From Ochrobactrum teleogrylli (GTDB lineage Bacteria > Pseudomonadota > Alphaproteobacteria > Rhizobiales > Rhizobiaceae): DNA of 64,000 nt. Under the pieces are notes generated by a model, which worked only from the letters and a program-made list of their open reading frames with translations, had not been told where the DNA came from and did not search any database. The stretch covers positions 310,001 through 374,000 of the forward strand of contig NZ_VEWL01000003.1 in assembly GCF_006376685.1 (NCBI RefSeq), in the 5' to 3' direction. This document shows, piece by piece, positions 49,603-59,110 of this stretch; the stretch's first letter is position 1; each line of letters opens with the position of its first letter. Position numbers and translations under genes: made by a program.

Positions 49603-50130
49603 ATGGTCATAGCGGCGCTGATGACGGCGATATTCGTGGCGGCGATGGTCACGGCCATGGTCACCGATCTTCTGTCGATGACCATTCGCAACCGGGTTTC
49701 GATTGGGCTCGCCGCCGGTTTCATCATCTTTGCACCGTTTTCCGGTCTTGCCCTTGCCGATTACGGCTGGCATCTGCTGGCAGGCGGGCTGATGCTTTGC
49801 ATCACTTTCCTGCTCTTCTGCCTGCGCACCATGGGCGGCGGCGACGCAAAAATGATTGCAGCAACCACATTGTGGTTCGGCTTCAATCCGGGTCTGGTGG
49901 ATTATGTCATCAAGTTTTCGCTGATTGGCGGCGCCCTGACGCTTCTCATCATTCTTTACCGCCTGATGCCGCGCCCGGCGCATGCGGATCGCTATGCCTT
50001 TTTGGAACGGCTGTCGCACAAGGATGTCGGGATTCCCTACGGTATTGCGCTGGGTGCTGCCGGTTTGTGGAGCTTCCCGCTCTCACCCGTTGGCCAGACC
50101 ATGCAGTCGATTTTGTTCGCTCCCGCGTAA
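49603..50130 (+). CDS. cpaA: CpaA prepilin peptidase (TadV type)
   Basis: A 175-residue inner-membrane aspartic protease with about five helices. The catalytic GxGD motif is visible as MGGGDAKMIAA, and a first Asp in the loop after the N-terminal helix (VTDLLSM). Type IV prepilin peptidases of the Tad class lack the methylase domain, as here. It cleaves Flp and TadE-type pseudopilins. It is 27 bases after the pilin gene. ATG 49603 was chosen; a TTG at 49582 is unlikely. Confidence 0.9.
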   Translation: MVIAALMTAIFVAAMVTAMVTDLLSMTIRNRVSIGLAAGFIIFAPFSGLALADYGWHLLAGGLMLCITFLLFCLRTMGGGDAKMIAATTLWFGFNPGLVDYVIKFSLIGGALTLLIILYRLMPRPAHADRYAFLERLSHKDVGIPYGIALGAAGLWSFPLSPVGQTMQSILFAPA

Positions 50131-50263
50131 CGGCCAGCACGAAATTGCCCTGCGGAACTTATATTTCTTAATACGAATAAGATTATATTAACCATAATTA
50201 CACGATTGCCAGTGCAATTTTGGAACACGTCGTTCGGACGTGGGGACTTGCACGGGGCGCATC

Positions 50264-51082
50264 ATGAAATCAGCTCGTCTGCTCATTCTTGGGGTAGCCG
50301 TCATCGCTGCTGGCGGTGCGGGCTATATCGCCATGAATCTGGCGGCACCGCCGCCAGCGCCGGTCGTGGTTGCGTCCGAAACCCCACAGATCCAGCTGGA
50401 AGAAGTGCTGGTCGCCACGGAAAACCTCGGTGTCGGCGCTGAACTGACCTCGCAGATGCGCTGGCAGTCATGGCCTGCGGAAGCGATATCCGATGGCTAT
50501 ATCACCCGGTCCAGCGAACCAGACGCGATCAATCAGCTCAATGGCGCAACCGTCAGGCTGCAACTTTTCCCCGGCGAACCCATTCGCAAGGTGAAGCTGA
50601 TCGGCCCCGGACAGAGCTTCCTCTCATCGATCCTGCCGCCCGGCATGCGCGCGGTTGCGACCCAGATCAATGCCGAAAGCTCGGCGGGCGGTTTCATCCT
50701 GCCCAATGATTTTGTCGATGTCATCATGACCCGTCGCAAGCCGGACAATGCAACCAGCACCTCCATCGCGCCTTTCACGACCGAAACCGTGCTGCAAAAT
50801 GTGCGTATCCTCGCCATCGACCAGACCATTCAGGAAGACGAACAGGGCCGCAAGGTCATGGTCGGCCAGACCGCGACACTGGAACTGACGCCCGATCAGG
50901 CGGAAATCATCACCGTCGCCCAGCAGATGGCCGACCGGTTGACCCTGTCCCTGCGCTCCATGCACGATGCGGAAGACAAGGACATCAAGCAGGCCGACTA
51001 TCTGGTTTCCTCGCCGACGCGCAGCGGAACCGTCAAGGTCATCAAGTCCGGCAGCATTACAGAAGTAGGACCGCGCTCATGA
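50264..51082 (+). CDS. cpaB: CpaB/RcpC, Flp pilus assembly protein
   Basis: A 272-residue protein with an N-terminal membrane anchor (LLILGVAVIAAGGAGYIAM) and a periplasmic SAF-type domain (residues about 60-130). It matches the RcpC/CpaB family that stabilises pilus assembly under the secretin. ATG 50264 was chosen because the anchor starts there; the earlier frame lacks a ribosome site. It overlaps cpaC by four bases (ATGA). Confidence 0.88.
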   Translation: MKSARLLILGVAVIAAGGAGYIAMNLAAPPPAPVVVASETPQIQLEEVLVATENLGVGAELTSQMRWQSWPAEAISDGYITRSSEPDAINQLNGATVRLQLFPGEPIRKVKLIGPGQSFLSSILPPGMRAVATQINAESSAGGFILPNDFVDVIMTRRKPDNATSTSIAPFTTETVLQNVRILAIDQTIQEDEQGRKVMVGQTATLELTPDQAEIITVAQQMADRLTLSLRSMHDAEDKDIKQADYLVSSPTRSGTVKVIKSGSITEVGPRS

Positions 51083-52602
51083 AACAGGGAAAACGCGTGC
51101 GCCCGTATTTTGCCAAATCCGCCCTCATTGCCGCAAGCCTGGCACTTTGCGCCCAGCCTTTCTTCGAAGCGCCTGCCATGGCAGCGGGTGGCGTCGTCAA
51201 GGTCGGCGCACAGGGCCGCGCCCAGCGCATCGCGCTTGGTCTCAACAAATCGCTTGTGCTGGACCTGCCGCAGGACGCCTATGACGTTCTCGTCTCCAAT
51301 CCATCCATCGCGGATGCGGTCACGCGCACATCGCGCCGCATCTATCTGTTCGGCAAGCAGGTCGGGCAGACGAATATCTTTGTCTTCGGCCCGAATGGCG
51401 AACAGATCGCCTCCATCGATGTTGAAATCGAGCGCGATGTCAGCAGCCTTTCGACGCAATTGAAACGTCTCGTTCCAGGTTCCGATATCCGGGTTGAACT
51501 GATCAACGACAACGTCGTTTTGACCGGCACGGTTCAGACGCCACAGGATTCGGCGCAGGCCGCAAAGCTTGCAAGCCTTTTCGTAACCGGTGGTGAAGCC
51601 ACGACGGGCCAGTATTCGACGACCGCTTCGGCCCCGACCGATGGCGGCGGAGTAGCAATCGACAATCCCGATGCAGGGCGGCGCACCAGTAAAGTGGTCA
51701 ATATGCTCACCATCGTTGGGGAAGATCAGGTCACGCTGAAGGTGACGGTGGCCGAAGTCAGCCGCACCGTCATGAAGCAGCTCGGCGTCAATATGACGGG
51801 CAGCGGAACCAGCAACGGCATTTCCTATGCGGGCATTTCGGAAAGCATCGCTGGCGCGATCGGCAATAATCTTTCCGATACCGGCTTTGGTCTCGCGACC
51901 AGCAATTTCTCGGCCTATCTGCGCGCGATGGAAACGGCTGGTGTCATGAAGACGCTTGCCGAACCGACACTCACCGCCATTTCCGGCGAAAAGGCCGCAT
52001 TCAATGTCGGCGGCGAATATAATGTCATCAACAGCGTCACCTATGACGATGATGGCAAGCGCACCAACCAGCTGGCCAAGATCGAATATGGCATCGGGCT
52101 GGAATTCATGCCGGTGGTGCTGGGACCGGGTCGGATCAGCCTCAAGATCAGAACTTCGGTGTCGGAACCGACCACCGAAGGCTCCGGTACGACCAACAAG
52201 GCCGAGGGCGTGGGCGCAAGCCTGCTCTCGCTGCGCAAGCGCGTGGCGGACACCACGGTGGAATTGCCATCCGGCGGCTCGATGATGATCGGCGGCCTTA
52301 TCCGCGATGAAGTGCGCCAGTCGGTTTCCGGCTTTCCGGGTCTTACCAAGATTCCCGTCCTCGGCGCGCTGTTCCGCAGCAAGGACTTCATCCGCAACGA
52401 ATCCGAACTGGTCGTCATTGTGACGCCTTATCTCGCTCGCCCGGTGGCGCGGCAGCAGCTTGCGCGCCCCGACGACAATCTTAATCCGGCCAGCGATGGC
52501 GCCGGTTTCATTCTCGGCAAGGTCAACCGCGTTTACGGGACGATGGAGACCAAGCTGCCGCCCGGCCGTTACAACGGCGTTGTCGGGTATATCTACAAAT
52601 GA
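51079..52602 (+). CDS. cpaC: CpaC/RcpA secretin
   Basis: A 507-residue outer-membrane secretin. A signal peptide (ALIAASLALCAQPFFEAPAMA) precedes the T2SS-T3SS pilus N-domain (residues about 50-115), a BON-like part and the secretin domain (residues about 200-460, with GGSMMIGGLIRDEVRQSVSG and VPVLG-type LTKIPVLGALFRSKDF). It forms the channel through which the Flp pilus leaves the cell. It overlaps cpaB and cpaD by four bases each. Confidence 0.93.
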   Translation: MKQGKRVRPYFAKSALIAASLALCAQPFFEAPAMAAGGVVKVGAQGRAQRIALGLNKSLVLDLPQDAYDVLVSNPSIADAVTRTSRRIYLFGKQVGQTNIFVFGPNGEQIASIDVEIERDVSSLSTQLKRLVPGSDIRVELINDNVVLTGTVQTPQDSAQAAKLASLFVTGGEATTGQYSTTASAPTDGGGVAIDNPDAGRRTSKVVNMLTIVGEDQVTLKVTVAEVSRTVMKQLGVNMTGSGTSNGISYAGISESIAGAIGNNLSDTGFGLATSNFSAYLRAMETAGVMKTLAEPTLTAISGEKAAFNVGGEYNVINSVTYDDDGKRTNQLAKIEYGIGLEFMPVVLGPGRISLKIRTSVSEPTTEGSGTTNKAEGVGASLLSLRKRVADTTVELPSGGSMMIGGLIRDEVRQSVSGFPGLTKIPVLGALFRSKDFIRNESELVVIVTPYLARPVARQQLARPDDNLNPASDGAGFILGKVNRVYGTMETKLPPGRYNGVVGYIYK

Positions 52603-53327
52603 GCGGGGAAACGGGAATGACAATCCGAGGCAAACAGGTTCCCATCAAGTCAGCGATGCTGGCTCTGTCGGTCGCGCTTCTGGCAGGTTGCGCCAACCGG
52701 CAGCACGTGACCGTCGGCGCATTGCCTGACGATTACCGCACCAATCATCCCATCACGATTGCCGAGCGCGAACAGGTGACCGACATTCCGGTCGGCAGCG
52801 CCGATAGCCGGCTAAATACCATGCAGCGCGGCATCGTTCAGAAGGTCGTCGCCAACTATCGCTATAACGGATCGGGCATGGTCTATGTGCTGGTTCCAGC
52901 TGGTGCAGCCAATCAGGCTGCCGCCTATCGCCTGAGCACCGAAATCTCCGCAGCGCTGCGCAAGGGTGGCATCAAGCAGACCAATATCGCCATTGAAAAC
53001 TATCCCGTTCCATCACCGGATGCCGCAGCGCCGATCCGCATCAGCTATTATGCGATGACGGCTGGCACGACGCCTTGCGGTCGCTGGCCGGACGATATTG
53101 CGACCACGCCGGAAAACAAGCATTACGCCAATTTCGGCTGCTCGATGCAGAACAATCTCGCAGCTCAAGTCGCCAATCCAGCCGATCTTCTCGGACCGCG
53201 CGCTTCCTCTCCAATCGATTCCGACCGCACGACGGAACGCCTCAATGGCGATCAGGGCTACACGAAAATGTCGACTGCGCAGACGGATAATTGGCAAGAA
53301 CCCCGCAGCGAACAGGCAAATTACTAA
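52599..53327 (+). CDS. cpaD: CpaD, pilus biogenesis lipoprotein
   Basis: A 242-residue protein with a lipoprotein signal (ALSVALLAGCANRQ, lipobox LAGC). The family (CpaD/RcpB-like) has a conserved NFGCSMQNNLAAQVANPADLL near the C-terminus, which is clear here. It is thought to act with the secretin in the outer membrane. ATG 52599 overlaps the cpaC stop; ATG 52617 is also possible. Confidence 0.88.
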   Translation: MSGETGMTIRGKQVPIKSAMLALSVALLAGCANRQHVTVGALPDDYRTNHPITIAEREQVTDIPVGSADSRLNTMQRGIVQKVVANYRYNGSGMVYVLVPAGAANQAAAYRLSTEISAALRKGGIKQTNIAIENYPVPSPDAAAPIRISYYAMTAGTTPCGRWPDDIATTPENKHYANFGCSMQNNLAAQVANPADLLGPRASSPIDSDRTTERLNGDQGYTKMSTAQTDNWQEPRSEQANY

Positions 53328-53338
53328 GAGGGCGAACC

Positions 53339-54622
53339 ATGACAAATATCGCCTTCGAACCGGACAATGGCAGCGAAATTGCCGAACAGCGCGCGCCGAT
53401 CATGCTGGAAAATGTGCGGCCGATTCCGCGCATTTCCATCCAGGCCTTTTGTGAAAACGAAAGCGTCGCTATTCCCATCGAACGTGCCGGCAACGACCGG
53501 CGCATGGCCAAGACGCATCTCAAAGTCTCCGGCGGCGGCATAGAAGCGGCCATCGAGTTCTACCAGACAGCCTCAACGCCCAATCTGATCATTGTCGAAT
53601 CGTCATCGGAGCCGAGTGTTCTGCTCGATGAACTCCAGCGCCTGTCGGAAGTCTGCGATCCCGGTTCCAAGGTGCTCGTCATCGGTCATTCCAACGAAGT
53701 CTGGCTCTATCGCGAATTGCTGCGCCGCGGCGTATCGGAATATATCGTAGCGCCCGTTTCGCTGGCCGATGTTCTGGCCATCGTCTCGTCGATCTTTCTC
53801 GATCCGGGTGCCGAACCGCTTGGACGTTCCATCGCGGTTATCGGCGCGAAGGGCGGTGTCGGCGCATCGACCATCGCGCATAATGTCGCCTGGTCGATCT
53901 CGAACCTGTTCCGGCACGACGTGGTTCTGGCCGATATGGACCTGCCCTTCGGCACGGCCAATATCAATTTCGATCAAGACCCGACGCTCGGTATCGCCGA
54001 TGCCGTGTTTTCGCCTGAACGGGTGGACGAGGTCTATCTCGACCGCCTTCTGGTGCAATATGGCGAACATCTCTCGATTCTCGCCGCCCCTTCCAGTCTG
54101 GAGCGCACCTTCGATTTTCAGGAAGACGCCTTTTCCGAAATAATCGATGTCGCCCAGCGCACCTCGCCGCTGGTGGTTCTCGATCTGGCGCATGGCTGGA
54201 ACGGCTGGACCCGCACCACATTGATGCGGGCCGATGAAGTGGTGATCGTCGCAGCACCCGATCTCGCCAATCTGCGCAATACGAAGAACCTGCTCGACAC
54301 GCTGGCGCAATTGCGCCCGAACGATCTGAAGCCGCATCTGGTGCTCAATCAGGTGGGTGTGCCGAAACGTCCCGAAATTGCACTGTCGGACTTTTCCGAA
54401 CCGCTCGGCATCGACCCGATTGCTGCCATCGAATTCGAACCGCAGCTTTTCGGCAATGCCGCCAATACCGGGCGCATGATCGCGGAAACCAGCCCCGACA
54501 GCCCGGTTTCTGCAACCATCACGCATTTAGCGCACGTGCTGACGGGACGGGCGGATGTCCAGCCGCGCAAGAAGAATGGCATCTCCGGTCTTTTGGGCAA
54601 ATTTGCACGCAAGACGAAGTAA
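53339..54622 (+). CDS. cpaE: CpaE/TadZ, ParA/MinD-like pilus localisation ATPase
   Basis: A 427-residue protein. An N-terminal receiver-like domain (residues about 60-150) is followed by a ParA/MinD ATPase with the deviant Walker A GAKGGVGASTIAHN and DMDLPFGTANINFD. TadZ/CpaE proteins mark the pole for pilus assembly. ATG 53339 starts after GAGGG. It lies 11 bases after cpaD and 12 before cpaF. Confidence 0.9.
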   Translation: MTNIAFEPDNGSEIAEQRAPIMLENVRPIPRISIQAFCENESVAIPIERAGNDRRMAKTHLKVSGGGIEAAIEFYQTASTPNLIIVESSSEPSVLLDELQRLSEVCDPGSKVLVIGHSNEVWLYRELLRRGVSEYIVAPVSLADVLAIVSSIFLDPGAEPLGRSIAVIGAKGGVGASTIAHNVAWSISNLFRHDVVLADMDLPFGTANINFDQDPTLGIADAVFSPERVDEVYLDRLLVQYGEHLSILAAPSSLERTFDFQEDAFSEIIDVAQRTSPLVVLDLAHGWNGWTRTTLMRADEVVIVAAPDLANLRNTKNLLDTLAQLRPNDLKPHLVLNQVGVPKRPEIALSDFSEPLGIDPIAAIEFEPQLFGNAANTGRMIAETSPDSPVSATITHLAHVLTGRADVQPRKKNGISGLLGKFARKTK

Positions 54623-54634
54623 CGGCGGAAAATC

Positions 54635-56089
54635 ATGTTCGGCAAAAGAGGCAACGATTCAGGAAGCAAACAGGATGGCAGCATTGCAAAAGCAATCGCG
54701 CCTCAGCCTGTGCAGCGCACGGAGCCTGTTCAGCCGTCCCGCATGCAGGCCGCTGTTCCCACCACGCCTGCCAGACCTGCCCCGCCCACCAGCAGCGGGC
54801 GCGAGAAGACCGAAGGCTATTACGACACCAAAGCGCAGGTCTTTTCCGCGCTGATCGACACGATTGATCTGTCGCAGCTTTCGCGCATGGCACCCGATAC
54901 GGCGCGCGAGGAAATCCGCGATATCGTCAATGATATCATCGCCATCAAGAATTTCGTGATGTCGATTGCCGAGCAGGAAGAACTGCTCGACGACATATGC
55001 AACGATGTTCTGGGCTACGGTCCGCTGGAGCCTTTGCTCGCCCGCGACGACATTGCCGATATCATGGTCAATGGTTCGCGCCACACCTATATCGAAGTCG
55101 ATGGCAGGGTGCAGGAAACGGGTATCCGGTTTCGCGACAACCAGCAGCTTCTCAATATCTGCCAGCGCATCGTCAGCCAGGTCGGCAGGCGCGTCGATGA
55201 ATCAAGCCCGATCTGCGATGCACGCCTGCCGGACGGGTCGCGCGTCAATGTCATCGCGTCCCCCCTGTCGCTCGACGGCCCGGCGCTCACCATCCGCAAA
55301 TTCCGCAAGGACAAGCTGACGCTCGACCAGTTGGTGCGTTTCGGCGCGATTTCCAGCGCCGGTGCGGAACTGTTGCAGATCATCAGCCGCGTGCGCTGCA
55401 ATGTCATCATTTCCGGCGGCACGGGTTCGGGCAAGACCACGCTTTTGAACTGCCTGACCCGCTATATCGATACGCATGAGCGCATCATCACTTGCGAAGA
55501 TTCCGCCGAACTGCAATTGCAGCAGCCCCATGTCGTGCGCCTTGAAACCCGCCCGCCCAATCTGGAAGGCGAAGGCGAAGTGACCATGCGCGATCTGGTC
55601 AAAAACTGCCTGCGTATGCGCCCGGAGCGAATCATCGTCGGCGAAGTGCGCGGACCGGAAGTCTTCGATCTGCTGCAAGCCATGAATACCGGCCATGACG
55701 GCTCGATGGGCACCATCCACTCCAACAGCCCGCGCGAATGTCTCAGCCGTATGGAAGCCATGATCGCCATGGGCGGCTATGTGCTGCCGCAGAAGACCGT
55801 GCGCGAAATTCTGGTCAACTCCATCGATATCATCATTCAGGCGGCGCGCCTGCGGGACGGTTCGCGTCGCATTACCCATGTGACAGAAGTTGTCGGGCTG
55901 GAAGGCGACGTTATCATCACCCAGGATCTGATGCTTTACGACATCAAGGGCGAGGACGCATCCGGGCGTATTCTCGGCACGCACAGTTCGACCGGCATTG
56001 GTCGTCCGGCCTTCTGGGAACGCGCGCGCTATTACAACGAAGATAGCCGCCTTGCCACTGTTCTCGACAGTATGGAGACGGTTGACTGA
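54635..56089 (+). CDS. cpaF: CpaF/TadA pilus assembly ATPase
   Basis: A 484-residue secretion ATPase. Walker [15 protein letters not shown], the Asp box [11 protein letters not shown], Walker [15 protein letters not shown] and the His box [12 protein letters not shown] are all present. It powers Flp pilus extension and, as in other TadA proteins, perhaps retraction. A Pro/Ala-rich N-terminal linker (residues 20-60) precedes the core. It overlaps tadB by one base. Confidence 0.95.
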   Translation: MFGKRGNDSGSKQDGSIAKAIAPQPVQRTEPVQPSRMQAAVPTTPARPAPPTSSGREKTEGYYDTKAQVFSALIDTIDLSQLSRMAPDTAREEIRDIVNDIIAIKNFVMSIAEQEELLDDICNDVLGYGPLEPLLARDDIADIMVNGSRHTYIEVDGRVQETGIRFRDNQQLLNICQRIVSQVGRRVDESSPICDARLPDGSRVNVIASPLSLDGPALTIRKFRKDKLTLDQLVRFGAISSAGAELLQIISRVRCNVIISGGTGSGKTTLLNCLTRYIDTHERIITCEDSAELQLQQPHVVRLETRPPNLEGEGEVTMRDLVKNCLRMRPERIIVGEVRGPEVFDLLQAMNTGHDGSMGTIHSNSPRECLSRMEAMIAMGGYVLPQKTVREILVNSIDIIIQAARLRDGSRRITHVTEVVGLEGDVIITQDLMLYDIKGEDASGRILGTHSSTGIGRPAFWERARYYNEDSRLATVLDSMETVD

Positions 56090-57099
56090 TGACCGCCTCC
56101 CCCGTCAGCATTCTGATCTTCATTATTCTGGCGGTGGTCGCCTGTGCTGCGCTCGCCTATGTGCTGTTCTATGACAGGCTGGCCAGCAAGGACCCCGCCT
56201 CGCGGCGGCTGGAAACCGTGCGCAACTATGCCGAACGCAGTGTCACCCGCAGCGAACGGGACAAAAACACCGATATCCAGAAACGCCGCAAACTGTTGCA
56301 GGACAATATCAAGGATCTCGAAGCGCGGCAGAAGCAGCGCGAGAAGAATCAGAAATACCCGCCGCTGCGCATTATGCTGACGCAAGCGGGGCTGAGCGTC
56401 ACGCTGCGCCAGTTCTATATCTATTCCGGCGTCACGGCCTTCACCGGCCTCCTGATCGGCTTTATTTTCGGCCTGCCGCTTCTGCTTCTTCCCGGCATTG
56501 CCATCGCCTGCTTTTTCGGGCTGCCACGCTGGTTTGTGCTGCAAAAACGCAAGCGCCGCCTGAAGAAGTTTCTGGAAGAATTTCCAAACGCGCTCGACGT
56601 CATTGTCCGCGCGACAAGGGCGGGCCTGCCGCTCAACGATGGCTTGCGCCTGATCGCCAGCGAGGCGCTGGAGCCGGTCAAAGGCGAATTCAAGAAAGTC
56701 GTTGAAGCCCAGCAGATGGGGCTGTCGATCCCCGAAGCTGTTGGCAAGATGCCCGACAGCATGCCCTGCCCCGAAACCAACTTCTTCGCCATCGTGATCC
56801 AGATTCAGTCTCAGGCGGGCGGCAATCTTTCCGAAGCGCTGAACAATCTGTCCAAGGTGCTGCGTGATCGCAAGAAGATGAAAGCCAAGGTCGATGCGCT
56901 TTCGATGGAAGCAAAGGCATCAGCCGCCATCATCGGCGCGCTGCCCTTTATCGTCATGGTGCTGGTCTATCTGACCAGTCCGCAATATATGACGCTGCTT
57001 TTCACGTCATCAACCGGCCATATGCTGTTGGGCATTGCCGCCGTGCTGATGGCGACCGGCATCTTCATCATGAAGAACATGATCAATTTCGATATGTGA
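56089..57099 (+). CDS. tadB: TadB inner-membrane platform protein
   Basis: A 336-residue GspF-like protein. It has an N-terminal helix, a cytoplasmic region (residues 40-95), two helices around residue 105-145 (FYIYSGVTAFTGLLIGFIFG, LLLLPGIAIACFF), a cytoplasmic T2SSF domain with FPNALDVIVRATRAGLPLNDG, and C-terminal helices. With TadC it forms the platform that couples CpaF to pilin insertion. It overlaps cpaF by one base and is 10 bases from tadC. Confidence 0.92.
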   Translation: MTASPVSILIFIILAVVACAALAYVLFYDRLASKDPASRRLETVRNYAERSVTRSERDKNTDIQKRRKLLQDNIKDLEARQKQREKNQKYPPLRIMLTQAGLSVTLRQFYIYSGVTAFTGLLIGFIFGLPLLLLPGIAIACFFGLPRWFVLQKRKRRLKKFLEEFPNALDVIVRATRAGLPLNDGLRLIASEALEPVKGEFKKVVEAQQMGLSIPEAVGKMPDSMPCPETNFFAIVIQIQSQAGGNLSEALNNLSKVLRDRKKMKAKVDALSMEAKASAAIIGALPFIVMVLVYLTSPQYMTLLFTSSTGHMLLGIAAVLMATGIFIMKNMINFDM

Positions 57100-57109
57100 G
57101 GCGCAGACC

Positions 57110-58111
57110 ATGTTTTCTCTCCTCATCGAAAAACTGAGTGACCCGCAATTTCTGATCGCCATGCTGATCACGGTTGCGGTCTTCGCTGCCATCGTCACTG
57201 TTGTCATGCCGGTCCTCAGCACCAGTGTTTTGAAATCACGCATGAAATCGGTTGCCATTGAGCGCGAGGCGATCCGCTCGCGCGAACGCGCGCGGCTAGC
57301 AACGGAAAACGACCGGCGCAACAGCCTGCGTCACCAACAGAAGCAGGGCATTCGCGACTTCGTCGAAAGGCTTGATCTGAAAAAGGCGCTGGCCGACGAA
57401 AAGACGATTGCAGCACTCAGAACGGCCGGTTTTCGCGGGCAAAACCCGCTCAACATCTTCCTGTTTCTGCGCTTCGTGCTGCCTTTCGGCGCGATGACGC
57501 TGGCAGCCTTTTACGTCTTCGTGCTCGGCAATCTGCCGGACCACTCGTTCTTCGTCCGGATTTTCGTCTGTATTCTGGCCGGTTATGCCGGGTTCTATGC
57601 GCCGAACCTCTATGTTTCCAACAAGGCGACCAAGCGCAAGCAGTCGATCCGCCGGGCCTGGCCGGATGCACTCGACCTCATGCTGATCTGCGTCGAATCG
57701 GGCATGTCGATTGAAGCAGCCTTTCGCAAGGTGGCCGACGAAATCGGCATACAATCGGTGGAACTGGCGGAAGAACTGATGCTCACCAATGCCGAGCTGT
57801 CATTCCTGCCCGAGCGCCGTCAGGCCTATGATAATCTCGCCAGTCGCACCGGTGTCGATCAGGTGAAATCAGTTTCGCAGGCGCTCATTCAGGCGGAGCG
57901 TTACGGCACGCCGGTGTCGCAGGCGCTCAGAACGCTTTCTCAGGAAAGCCGCGATCTGCGCATGCTGGAAGCGGAAAAGAAAGCAGCAGCCCTGCCGCCG
58001 AAACTGACCGTGCCGATGATCGTGTTCTTCCTGCCGGTGCTGTTCATCGTCATTCTTGGCCCGGCCTTCATCCAGATCGCCGCGCAGGGCGGACTGTTCG
58101 GTCCGCGCTGA
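57110..58111 (+). CDS. tadC: TadC inner-membrane platform protein
   Basis: A 333-residue T2SSF-domain protein. The segment AWPDALDLMLICVESGMSIEAAF is the typical TadC motif, and membrane helices lie at about 12-35, 120-165 and 290-325. It is the last plus-strand gene of the cpa/tad operon. The next gene, the TadD-like lipoprotein, converges on the minus strand, 21 bases away. Confidence 0.92.
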   Translation: MFSLLIEKLSDPQFLIAMLITVAVFAAIVTVVMPVLSTSVLKSRMKSVAIEREAIRSRERARLATENDRRNSLRHQQKQGIRDFVERLDLKKALADEKTIAALRTAGFRGQNPLNIFLFLRFVLPFGAMTLAAFYVFVLGNLPDHSFFVRIFVCILAGYAGFYAPNLYVSNKATKRKQSIRRAWPDALDLMLICVESGMSIEAAFRKVADEIGIQSVELAEELMLTNAELSFLPERRQAYDNLASRTGVDQVKSVSQALIQAERYGTPVSQALRTLSQESRDLRMLEAEKKAAALPPKLTVPMIVFFLPVLFIVILGPAFIQIAAQGGLFGPR

Positions 58112-58132
58112 TGCTTCGCCGGATGTAAGAAG

Positions 58133-58939
58133 TCAGCCCTTCGGCTTGTCCTTGAGCATGTTCCAGGAATTCTGCTGCGCCAGCATGGAACGCAGATAAT
58201 CCGTGTTGGCCTTGGCCTGTTGCGGCGAAAGCTCCTGCGCGGCAATGGTTTCCGCTTCCTGGAAACGTCCCTGCAAGCCGACCGACAGCGCCAGATTCTG
58301 ACGCACGCGGCTATCCGCGCCGGGCAGAACGGAGGCCTGCCGGAAATAGTTTTCCGCCGCCCTGGAATCACCGGCGAGAAGGTAGGACATGCCCATATTG
58401 GAGAGTACCGACGGTTCGTTCGGCTTGATCTGCAGCGCCTTCTGATACATGGCGCGGGCCTGATCCCGATTGCCCATCTGGTCGAGAATGGCACCTTCGG
58501 CGGAGACGAGTTTCCAGTCGGGATAGGCCGGGTTCTGCGCACGGCGGATGGCATCAAGTGCGGTGTCGAACTGACCCGCACCGGCCAGCGCCTTGCCATA
58601 GGCGGCGAGGACCTGCTGATCCTTCGGATAGGTGATGACCAGCGCGCGCATGACGGCCAGAGCCTGATCGTTGCGGCCAAGCCGGATCAGCACGCCTGCA
58701 TAATTCAGTGCCGTGCCACGGTCCTTGGGGTTGCGCTCATATTGCGCGCCAAGACGGCCCGCCATCGCGGCAAGCTGTGCGTCGTTCATGTGATCGAAAG
58801 TGGCTGCGGTTTCGACGCGTCGCACCGAACCCGTCGTAGTACGGTCCACCGTGTTGCAGCCGGTGAGGACTAGCGCTGAAAGGATAGAAGCCACGCCAAG
58901 GCGGAAACCAGCGCCGCCCATTACACCGATGTTGAGCAT
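58133..58939 (-). CDS. tadD: TadD-like TPR lipoprotein
   Basis: About 268 residues from ATG 58939, preceded by GGAGGCGGG; upstream ATGs at 58978 and 59002 would lengthen it. The signal peptide ends in a lipobox (LVLTGCNTV). Residues about 60-250 hold several TPR repeats, for example NYAGVLIRLGRNDQALAVM and SNMGMSYLLAGDSRAAENYF. TadD proteins are outer-membrane lipoproteins that help the secretin assemble. It is encoded against the rest of the operon. Confidence 0.85.
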   Translation of the reverse strand: MLNIGVMGGAGFRLGVASILSALVLTGCNTVDRTTTGSVRRVETAATFDHMNDAQLAAMAGRLGAQYERNPKDRGTALNYAGVLIRLGRNDQALAVMRALVITYPKDQQVLAAYGKALAGAGQFDTALDAIRRAQNPAYPDWKLVSAEGAILDQMGNRDQARAMYQKALQIKPNEPSVLSNMGMSYLLAGDSRAAENYFRQASVLPGADSRVRQNLALSVGLQGRFQEAETIAAQELSPQQAKANTDYLRSMLAQQNSWNMLKDKPKG

Positions 58940-59110
58940 CCCGCCTCCATATGCGACCGGCGCTACGCCCCGGTCCATCAAGCCCGATTTCTCCTTCATC
59001 AATAATCCGTTAACCCTAATGATTGGTTAACAAGCCCCGCATGCACCTGTTTTCAAACGAGGCGCAGCACTCTATCTGTTTTCAAAACTGCCTTGATCGG
59101 AAAGAGTGCC